Shown here: one piece after another, positions 1 through 6,264 of the stretch
Layout of the letters: each line of letters begins with the position of its first letter
How positions within the stretch are numbered: the first letter of the stretch is position 1
Assembly: GCF_004005905.1 (NCBI RefSeq)
Contig: NZ_SACO01000003.1
Coordinates: forward strand, 248,001 to 312,000
DNA length: 64,000 nt
Reading direction: 5' to 3'
DNA from: Novosphingobium umbonatum
GTDB lineage: Bacteria > Pseudomonadota > Alphaproteobacteria > Sphingomonadales > Sphingomonadaceae
The notes under the pieces: generated by a model
What the model was told of the DNA's origin: nothing
Database searches by the model: none
What the model saw: only the letters and a program-made list of their open reading frames with translations
Translations under genes and position numbers: made by a program

Positions 1-153
1 CAGGATTTTGCGGCCCACCTCCGGCGCATGGTCCAGCACTGCTACGCGCAGCCCCCTTTGCCCCGCCACCGCCGCGCACATCAAGCCAGCAGCCCCTGCC
101 CCCAGCACAATCGCGTCAATCTCGGTCACTCGGGCATGGTCAGGCGTCATCAT
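1..153 (-). CDS. NAD(P)/FAD-dependent oxidoreductase, HI0933/BaiN-like (partial)
   Basis: Only the first ~51 codons are inside the window; the gene runs off the left edge. The visible N-terminus has a Rossmann FAD-binding start (AIVLGAGAAGLMCA), then an acidic residue at the end of the second strand (VAVLDHAPEVGRKIL). The GRKIL ending is typical of the HI0933/BaiN/YhiN flavoprotein family. Two adjacent ATGs (ending at 153 and 150) are possible starts. It lies 46 nt downstream of another FAD oxidoreductase gene on the same strand and is probably co-transcribed with it. Substrate unknown. Confidence 0.75.
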   Translation of the reverse strand, partial: MMTPDHARVTEIDAIVLGAGAAGLMCAAVAGQRGLRVAVLDHAPEVGRKIL

Positions 154-199
154 GCCCCGCGCTCTAGGCGATCAGGCCGCAGCCTGCCAGCGCCAAGTA

Positions 200-1141
200 T
201 CAGCCCTGCACCATCCGTTGCGCCAGATCGCGGCCTGACAGCCAAGCCGCCTCTACGCCGGACCCCGCCAGCCAATCGCCGCAAGCCCCCAATTGCAACC
301 CTGCGTTCCAGAAAGCCTTGCGCGACAGGCACCCGCCCGCAGGTTGGGCGAAACGCCAGCGATGCGCCGCCGCCAGAGCCGGTTCCTGCGTGCTGGCGGT
401 CGCCTCCTGCAAGGCCGCCAACAACATCCCCGCAACCTTGGCATTGTCCTCTTCCAGATGCTGGCGGCTCCAGTCCTCATCGGCCTGCACCACCCAGCAA
501 CAGCCATCAGGCCGCCCCGGCTTGGCATTGTTGCGCAGCGCCAGATGGATGGGACCAGCCTCGGAGATAATATCGGGCGCATCCAGCGGCGCATCAAAGG
601 CAAACATCGCGGTCCAGCACGGGATGGACACCACCTCCGCCGCTGCTCGCGCCATAGAAAAATCGTGCAATCCCGCCAGCAAAGCTGCCTGCTCCGCCGG
701 AATGGCCAGCACCACGGCGTCAAAGGGGCCATGTGGCTTCAAGCCTTCATGCAGCCACCAATCCTGCCGCGCCTTGACCAGAGCGGTGATCTGCACGCCG
801 TAGCGCACATCCATCCCAAGCCCTGCCTGCCGCACCAAGGCATTCATCGCCGGTACGCCAACCCAGCTTGGCCCCTCCGGATCAGGCCAACGGGCCACTA
901 CGCCCTGTTCGGCCCATTGCTCCAGCAGATCGACAAAATCGGGATGTTCGGCCAGAAACCATGGCGCGCCATGATCAAAATGGCGGCTGCCCTGCGGCGT
1001 ATCCATCCGGCGGGTAGACATGCGCCCGCCCGGCCCACGCCCTTTGTCAAACAGCGTTACCTTGTGGCCAGCCTCTGCCAGCCCCTTGGCGCAGGTCAAT
1101 CCGGACAGGCCGCCGCCAATAATGGCAATATTTTTCGTCAT
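200..1141 (-). CDS. FAD/NAD(P)-dependent amine-oxidase-like oxidoreductase (renalase/COG3380 type)
   Basis: A 313-residue predicted flavoprotein. The N-terminus reads MTKNIAIIGGGLSGLTCAKG, a dinucleotide-binding fold, followed by FDKGRGPGGRMSTRR, the arginine-rich motif of the renalase-like/COG3380 amine-oxidase family. The C-terminus has the second FAD contact region (GACGDWLAGSGVEAAWLSGRDLA). I chose the start at 1141 because it puts the first beta strand at the N-terminus; an in-frame ATG lies 7 codons upstream. No signal peptide, so cytoplasmic. COG3380-type proteins are often found beside photolyase/cryptochrome and short-chain dehydrogenase genes in light-induced clusters. Here the gene is divergent from a LOV-HTH photoreceptor at 1364, which fits that theme (inference). 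The substrate is unknown. Confidence 0.8.
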   Translation of the reverse strand: MTKNIAIIGGGLSGLTCAKGLAEAGHKVTLFDKGRGPGGRMSTRRMDTPQGSRHFDHGAPWFLAEHPDFVDLLEQWAEQGVVARWPDPEGPSWVGVPAMNALVRQAGLGMDVRYGVQITALVKARQDWWLHEGLKPHGPFDAVVLAIPAEQAALLAGLHDFSMARAAAEVVSIPCWTAMFAFDAPLDAPDIISEAGPIHLALRNNAKPGRPDGCCWVVQADEDWSRQHLEEDNAKVAGMLLAALQEATASTQEPALAAAHRWRFAQPAGGCLSRKAFWNAGLQLGACGDWLAGSGVEAAWLSGRDLAQRMVQG

Positions 1142-1328
1142 GACGAAGCCAGCCCATGCCACCCCATGCGCTTGGGCGCAGGAACAGCATCAAAGCCTTG
1201 ATAAAGCATCATCATAAACAGGTGCGACCTTGCCAGAAAACGTCTGCCCGAGACATGCCGGACAGCTTCCACGTCGGCCTAATGATACCCAATCCCACTT
1301 GCCCACAACATAGACCAAAGGGCACGCC

Positions 1329-1357
1329 TTGGATTATGCGAAATAGTGTCCTACATT
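1329..1357 (+). promoter_or_regulatory. Candidate promoter of the LOV-HTH gene, possibly giving a leaderless mRNA
   Basis: TTGGAT (1329-1334) and TACATT (1352-1357) are separated by exactly 17 nt. The start point predicted from this -10 falls at about 1364, which is the A of an ATG. No Shine-Dalgarno-like sequence precedes that ATG. The match is moderate (3/6 and 4/6 to the sigma70 consensus), so this is a suggestion only. Confidence 0.35.
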
Positions 1358-1363
1358 AACACC

Positions 1364-1960
1364 ATGTCGCCCGACGAACTGATAGAGCAGAGCCCGATTG
1401 CCGCAGTGGTGAGCAATCCCAGGCTTCCCGATAACCCCATTGTGGCGTGTAATGACGCCTTTGTGGCCCTGACCGGTTATCCGCGTGAGGAGATTATCGG
1501 GCGCAATTGCCGTTTCCTGCGCGGGGATGACACGGAAAACTGGCTGACCGATATATTGCGCGAGGCGATTGCCCAGCGTCGGCCCTGCATGGTGGAAATC
1601 CGCAATTACAAGAAAGACGGCACGCCTTTCCGCAATGCCGTGATGATCGCGCCGATTTTCGGGGCCGATGGGGATGCCGATTATTTTCTGGGCTCGCAGG
1701 TAGAGGTCGCCGACCACGGGCCGACGCCCGCCCCCAGCGAGGATGCAAAATCAGCGGCCATCTCCCGCATCGACGCCCTGTCCCCGCGCCAGCGTCAGAT
1801 TTTGATCGAGATGGCCGGTGGCAAATTGAACAAGCAGATCGCATGGGATCTTGGCCTGTCCGAACGCACGATCAAGATGCACCGTTCGGCCATGTTCCGC
1901 ACCTTGGGCGTGCGGACCAGCGCAGAGGCCATCCGCGTGGCGGTAGAGGCAGGGCTGTAA
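1364..1960 (+). CDS. LOV-domain blue-light-responsive HTH transcription factor (EL222-like)
   Basis: The N-terminal LOV/PAS domain (about residues 5-115 of 198) contains GRNCRFLRG, the flavin-cysteine signature; the photoactive Cys is residue 49 from this start. It also has NYKKDGTPFRNAV and YFLGSQVEV, all as in Erythrobacter litoralis EL222. The C-terminal LuxR/GerE helix-turn-helix (LSPRQRQIL...NKQIAWDLGLSERTIKMHR) spans about residues 130-195. In EL222, blue light forms a flavin-Cys adduct that frees the HTH to dimerise and bind DNA. Compared with my recollection of EL222 this protein lacks the N-terminal extension and has a shorter linker. An in-frame GTG at 1346 is an alternative start, but it overlaps the best promoter candidate. 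It probably controls the divergent FAD oxidoreductase and the downstream SDR gene (inference). Confidence 0.9.
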   Translation: MSPDELIEQSPIAAVVSNPRLPDNPIVACNDAFVALTGYPREEIIGRNCRFLRGDDTENWLTDILREAIAQRRPCMVEIRNYKKDGTPFRNAVMIAPIFGADGDADYFLGSQVEVADHGPTPAPSEDAKSAAISRIDALSPRQRQILIEMAGGKLNKQIAWDLGLSERTIKMHRSAMFRTLGVRTSAEAIRVAVEAGL

Positions 1961-2041
1961 AACCGCGCTTGCCCCTAAGAACAGGCTGCCTGCCAAGCCG
2001 ATCCATGATCATCTTGCAATGTGCTTGGCGGTATCTTCCCT

Positions 2042-2120
2042 CCCCGCCTTGTGCAACTTGAGTATGTCTCAGGCGGGGCCGGTACTGTCCTCAACACGGC
2101 CCCGCCGCCCTTCACGGCGG
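2042..2120 (+). promoter_or_regulatory. Leader with competing hairpins and a maskable ribosome binding site
   Basis: Four segments can pair in mutually exclusive ways. Segment 1 (2042-2049, CCCCGCCT) is the exact complement of segment 2 (2071-2078). The overlapping segment 2072-2081 (GGCGGGGCCG) is the exact complement of segment 3 (2097-2106). CCGCC at 2102-2106 can pair with GGCGG at 2116-2120, the Shine-Dalgarno-like sequence 7 nt before ATG 2128. Pairing 2:3 would free the site and pairing 1:2 would let segment 3 mask it. There is no U-tract, so it does not look like a plain terminator. Function is inferred from complementarity alone. Confidence 0.4.
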
Positions 2121-2127
2121 TATGATC

Positions 2128-2835
2128 ATGAAACAGGCCTGTGTGTTCGGCGCCAGCGGCGGGATTGGCGCGGCTTTCGCGCGGCAGTTGGTCGCTTCGG
2201 AGCGATTTGACCGCATCTGGGCCGGTTCGCGGTCCGGCATTGCGCCTGCGGGAACCCAAGGCTTTCATCTCGACCTGATGGACGAGGGCAGCATTGCCGA
2301 GGCATGCCAATCCATGGGCGCGCTGGATCTGGTGATCGTGGCCACCGGACTGTTGCAGGACGAAGCCGCCAACATCCGCCCCGAAAAGAGTTTCCGCGCG
2401 CTGGATGCTGCCGCCATGGCACAGGTCTATGCCGTCAACACCATCGGCCCGGCTTTGATCGCCAAGCACAGCCTGCCGCTGCTGCCCAAAGACAGGCGCG
2501 GGGTATTTGCCGCCATCTCCGCCCGCGTCGGCTCGATTGGCGACAATCGTTTGGGAGGATGGCACGCCTATCGGGCTTCCAAGGCGGCGCTGAATATGCT
2601 GATCGCCAATTTCGCCATCGAACTGGCCCGCACCAAACCACAGGCCCTAGCGGTGGGCCTCCACCCCGGCACAGTGGACACGGGCCTGTCCGCCCCATTC
2701 AAGAAAGGCGTACCACAGGCGAAACTCTTCACCCCCGATTTCAGCGCCAGCGCCATGCTTTCGGTTTTGGACGCCCTCACCCCAAGCGACAGCGGCAAGC
2801 TATTCGCATGGGACGGGGCGCCAATACCATTTTAG
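2128..2835 (+). CDS. Short-chain dehydrogenase/reductase (C-factor-like SDR)
   Basis: A classical SDR of 235 residues. It has the cofactor motif GASGGIG near the N-terminus (CVFGASGGIGAAFARQL), then VIVATG in place of the usual NNAG. The catalytic Tyr-Lys pair lies in YRASKAALNML, with an upstream Ser in ISARVGSIGD. The family uses NAD(P)(H) to oxidise or reduce alcohols and carbonyls; the substrate cannot be read here. ATG 2128 has GGCGG 7 nt upstream; ATG 2122 is the alternative. It follows the LOV-HTH gene in the same direction with 167 nt between, including the hairpin leader. Similar SDRs accompany COG3380 oxidoreductases in light-response gene clusters (from memory of gene neighbourhoods). 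Confidence 0.85.
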   Translation: MKQACVFGASGGIGAAFARQLVASERFDRIWAGSRSGIAPAGTQGFHLDLMDEGSIAEACQSMGALDLVIVATGLLQDEAANIRPEKSFRALDAAAMAQVYAVNTIGPALIAKHSLPLLPKDRRGVFAAISARVGSIGDNRLGGWHAYRASKAALNMLIANFAIELARTKPQALAVGLHPGTVDTGLSAPFKKGVPQAKLFTPDFSASAMLSVLDALTPSDSGKLFAWDGAPIPF

Positions 2836-2836
2836 C

Positions 2837-5263
2837 TTACTGGCCGAACCATTCCGTCTCGCCGCCGATCGGCATGCCGGGCGGGATGGCGGGCGCACGG
2901 CGACCCATCTTGCCAATCTCGGCATCCAGCGAAGGGCCGGAACGCAGCAGCGCCGCCACCGTCGCGCCCCAACCGGCCTGCTTGGCCAAGCCTTCGGCCG
3001 CGCGGTCCAGCCTTTCCTGCAAGACGGCCGCCACATCCACCGGCGTTGCAGGGTCCTTGCGGCTGCGCGCGATGGTCAGCAATGTACGCAAGGCAATCCG
3101 CTTTTCCACCGCGCTGCCGGTGTGGTCATAGGTCGCAACGGCCAAAGCATCCAGCATCTCGCCCAGCCCCAATTGCCCTGCATCGCGGGCCTGTTGCTCA
3201 TACACACGGGTCAGGCGCGTGGGGGCGAGCAGGCTATCGAGCGTCACCTGCGCCGCCACATCGGTCGCGACCAAGGGGTCAAACACCGCCGAGCCAGCGT
3301 TATCAAACACTTCCGTATCAAACTGCGCATCACTTTTGCCATTCACGCCGGAAGACAGCCAGCCCACCAAGCCATCGGGCACGCTCAGTTCCGCCGCCGA
3401 CAAAGTCTTGAGCATGGCAGCCAAAGCGGCGCGCTGCCTGGACGCAGCCACGGGTGCGGGCGCCTTGTTCTCATCCCCTGCCAGCGCATAGGCATAATAC
3501 ACGCCGCCCACCCATTTGCCGGTGGCCGCCACTTCATAACGCGCCAACAACCACACCGGCACGAATTTGCGCCGCAGGTTGGACAGAGCCTCGCCCTTGC
3601 GCAGGATGTTCGGACCAAAGCTGTTCAGCGCCACCCGACGCACTGCCAGCATATGGGCCAGTTCGGCAGGCTTGTCCTCGCCATTGTCCCACATGCTGTC
3701 ATGCGGGGCGGGCCCGTCATCAGCGCGACCGTCAATGTCGGTCATGAACCGCGTGCCACGCGCAAATTCAGCATCGGCCAGCGCCTTGGCCGCCTTGTCG
3801 TGGTCCTGCCCCGGCTTGGGCTGGCCATAGAGCCATTGCACGGTGAACTTGTCCCACGACCCGATGCCTTTGGCATAGGCGTTGGACAGGTCGATCTTGC
3901 CATCCTTCAACCCGATCAAAGGCCCGGGATAATCCATCACCGATGTGCGCCCTTGCGTCGATCCGGCGAAATTATGGACAAACCCGATGGCATGGCCCAC
4001 CTCATGCGCGCCCAACTGGCTGATCCGGTCCAGCGAGACTTTCACCGGATCATTGGGCCCGCCGGTGTTATCCTGCGCAGATTCTTCCAGAGCCTCGAAA
4101 ATCTGCATATCCTGCCGAACGCGCAAAGCGCCCAGCACGACATTGCCTTTGATGATCTCGCCTGTGCGCGGGTCGATGATCCCGCCGCCATAGGACCAGC
4201 TGCGGGTCAGGCGGTCGGCCCAGTTGACGATGGAATAGCGCGCATCCTGCGGGTCAATATCGGGGGGCAGGATCTTGACCTGGAAAGCGTCAATATAGCC
4301 CGCGCTTTCAAAGGCCTGATTCCACCACGCCACGCCTTTGGCCAGCGCGCCGCGGATCGGTTCGGGCGCGGCGGTGTCGATGTAGAAAGTGATCGGCTTT
4401 TTCACCCGCGACTTGGGCGCATTGGGGTCAATCTTTTCCAGACGGAAATGATTGGCCAGCTGATATTGCACGTCCTCGCCCAGCTTGGTGCCGAAATCAT
4501 AGACCTGCGTGCCAAGGCTGCCCGAACGAATGTCAAACTTGCGGCTGACAAAACCGGCGGCGGGCAAGCGGATGATCGAGTGGCGGATAGTGAAGGAAAT
4601 TTGCCGAGGATCCGTGGCGATCAGCGAGACCTCTTTGCCCGGCGTTTCCGAGGCGAAAGTCTGCACCGCATCCACTTCGATATTGTCGGGGAAGACCTTC
4701 ACCGTGGTCGGGTCCACCGCCGACAGGCTGTCGGCCAGACGGAACCCCTTACCCTCGCGGTTGAGAGCATCGGCCAGCCCCATCGTATCGCGCGTCAGGA
4801 AAGGGCTGATGTCCACCACCGTGCCCTTGGCATCGCTGCTGATAACATCCAGCATAGCGATGGTGCTGAAAGGGAAGCTGGTCTTGGCGCCTTGCTGGAC
4901 AGAGGCTTCCTCGGTCGCTCGAAATCGCGGGTTTTCATAGATTACTGCAACCTTCTTTCCAAAGCGCTTGAAGGCTAGAACCTGCGTAGGGCCCAGCATA
5001 CCACGGTCAATCCGGATCGGGGCAGAGCCAAGTCCGCTGCGCACGGCGGTGGAGTAAAGGAAGCGCCCCATCACCCTTTCCGCATCGGCTTTGGGCAAGG
5101 TGAGCAGCACGCGCCCAGCCTCGGCATCCACCTTCACCGGTAACAAATCCCCATCCTTTGTGGAGGAAACCGCAACCGGTTCGGCCAGTGCAGGCCCAGC
5201 CACCGCCCATGCCAGCGCGAGTGATGCCGCGCCCATCCATGCCCTACGCTTCGAAATCATCAC
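2837..5263 (-). CDS. Secreted zinc-dependent metalloprotease (DUF5117/DUF4953-type)
   Basis: An 808-residue protein with a signal peptide (MMISKRRAWMGAASLALAWA..., AlaX-Ala cleavage near residue 27). The gluzincin-like motif HEVGHAIGFVH places metal-binding His420, His424 and His430 with catalytic Glu421. The N-terminal half, with GRFLYSTAVRSGLGSAPIRIDRG and the VKKPITFYIDTAAPEP segment, matches large alphaproteobacterial and Bacteroidetes zinc proteases annotated as DUF5117/DUF4953. The product should act in the periplasm or outside the cell, degrading proteins. It ends 1 nt from the convergent SDR gene. It is divergent from an Lrp/AsnC regulator at 5427, which may control it together with the TonB receptor and amidohydrolase further right (inference). 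Confidence 0.88.
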   Translation of the reverse strand: MMISKRRAWMGAASLALAWAVAGPALAEPVAVSSTKDGDLLPVKVDAEAGRVLLTLPKADAERVMGRFLYSTAVRSGLGSAPIRIDRGMLGPTQVLAFKRFGKKVAVIYENPRFRATEEASVQQGAKTSFPFSTIAMLDVISSDAKGTVVDISPFLTRDTMGLADALNREGKGFRLADSLSAVDPTTVKVFPDNIEVDAVQTFASETPGKEVSLIATDPRQISFTIRHSIIRLPAAGFVSRKFDIRSGSLGTQVYDFGTKLGEDVQYQLANHFRLEKIDPNAPKSRVKKPITFYIDTAAPEPIRGALAKGVAWWNQAFESAGYIDAFQVKILPPDIDPQDARYSIVNWADRLTRSWSYGGGIIDPRTGEIIKGNVVLGALRVRQDMQIFEALEESAQDNTGGPNDPVKVSLDRISQLGAHEVGHAIGFVHNFAGSTQGRTSVMDYPGPLIGLKDGKIDLSNAYAKGIGSWDKFTVQWLYGQPKPGQDHDKAAKALADAEFARGTRFMTDIDGRADDGPAPHDSMWDNGEDKPAELAHMLAVRRVALNSFGPNILRKGEALSNLRRKFVPVWLLARYEVAATGKWVGGVYYAYALAGDENKAPAPVAASRQRAALAAMLKTLSAAELSVPDGLVGWLSSGVNGKSDAQFDTEVFDNAGSAVFDPLVATDVAAQVTLDSLLAPTRLTRVYEQQARDAGQLGLGEMLDALAVATYDHTGSAVEKRIALRTLLTIARSRKDPATPVDVAAVLQERLDRAAEGLAKQAGWGATVAALLRSGPSLDAEIGKMGRRAPAIPPGMPIGGETEWFGQ

Positions 5264-5338
5264 CTTGCCCCTTGAACTGTTTATTCTTTGTCGCCCAGCC
5301 TGCGCCGCTGCGAAAGGTGCCTATTTAGCGTATTGGTA

Positions 5339-5385
5339 CGTCACGCCCCTGACGGCACTCTGTCTATAGAAATACGGGGGTATTT
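5339..5385. promoter_or_regulatory. Candidate Lrp/AsnC operator region
   Basis: Two inverted repeats lie in the divergent space between the metalloprotease and the Lrp-type regulator. They are CGTCA-6 nt-TGACG (5339-5354) and AAATAC-GGGG-GTATTT (5370-5385). Lrp-family regulators commonly bind AT-flanked dyads near their own promoters. The assignment to this regulator is positional inference. Confidence 0.35.
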
Positions 5386-5426
5386 TCGGCGAAATTTCCT
5401 GAAATCCCCCAATCAAAGGGGCGAAA

Positions 5427-5921
5427 GTGACGGAAATCCACACCACCGATTTTGATGCAACCGACTTTCGCATCATGCGCGCTTTAAGCGAGGACGGGCG
5501 GATGTCGGATGTTACGCTGGGCGAGAAGGTGCATCTGTCCAGCACCGCCGCTGCGCGCCGCCGCAAGATCCTGGAGGAATGCGGCGCCATCTCCGGCTAC
5601 ACAGCCGAAATGGACCTGCCCATGCTGGGGCTGGGCATTGTGGTGATCGTCGCCATCGAATTGCGATCGCAGGCCGAAGCGGTGCTGAACGAATTCGAGG
5701 CCGCCGTCATCCATTGCCCCTCGGTCACTTTTTGCAGCTTTGTCTCTGGCGACACGGATTTCCTGATGATGGTCCATGTCAAAAACTTTGACGATTACGA
5801 CCGCGTCTATCGCAGCGAGCTGGCCACCCTGCCCCATGTCGCGCGCATCCGTTCCAGCTTTGTCATGCGCAGCGTGACCCAGCGGACCGTGCCTCCCGCC
5901 ATTTTCAACGGGGTGAAATGA
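5427..5921 (+). CDS. Lrp/AsnC family transcriptional regulator
   Basis: A 164-residue protein. The N-terminal helix-turn-helix (DFRIMRALSEDGRMSDVTLGEKVHLSSTAAARRRKILEE region) is followed by GAISGYTAEMD, the usual Lrp linker. The C-terminal RAM ligand-binding domain spans about residues 70-150 (VIVAIELRSQ..., VTFCSFVSGDTDFLMMVHVKNFDDY). The start is GTG at 5427, supported by AAAGGGG 5 nt upstream. Lrp-type regulators sense amino acids or small metabolites as octamers. Its position between a secreted protease and a TonB receptor-amidohydrolase pair suggests control of peptide or amino acid use. Confidence 0.92.
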   Translation: MTEIHTTDFDATDFRIMRALSEDGRMSDVTLGEKVHLSSTAAARRRKILEECGAISGYTAEMDLPMLGLGIVVIVAIELRSQAEAVLNEFEAAVIHCPSVTFCSFVSGDTDFLMMVHVKNFDDYDRVYRSELATLPHVARIRSSFVMRSVTQRTVPPAIFNGVK

Positions 5922-6264
5922 CCATGGCGAATCGCGGCAAAAATCCCGCCGAATTCCTGCAATCAGCCGCGCAAGCCACGCCGGAATTCAGCAACCACTT
6001 CGCACTTGCCGCATTATTCCACCACGCAATCGCGCCAAGGGCACAAGATTTCACAGGAAGCAGCAAAGCGCTTCGTGTAGCATAAAACGAGCCGTAACGG
6101 TTAACCGCGAAAGCGGCGCCATAATTTAACAACCAACATTAGATTTCATAATTAACACTCTTGATAATAACAAAACCATCACCCGACGGAAACAGGGCCG
6201 AAGGGGAAATCGATGGGAGAGACTGCCGAAAGTAACCAGTTTTAACATTAAAGGGGCTAGATCG
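5922..6264 (+). other. Intergenic region upstream of the TonB receptor
   Basis: 343 nt without a convincing gene. Base composition drops sharply in GC between about 6060 and 6180, unlike the flanking coding DNA, as expected for a promoter and leader. It includes a perfect palindrome CGGTTAACCG at 6098-6107. The receptor gene's Shine-Dalgarno (AAAGGGG, 6250-6256) is at its end. No clear -35/-10 pair could be fixed. Confidence 0.5.

Noticed and set aside
3122..4978. 618-codon open frame on the plus strand opposite the metalloprotease
   Set aside because: Antisense to a gene with signal peptide and HExxH motif; its translation is His/Arg/Gly-rich with no domain. Long antisense frames are expected in GC-rich codons.
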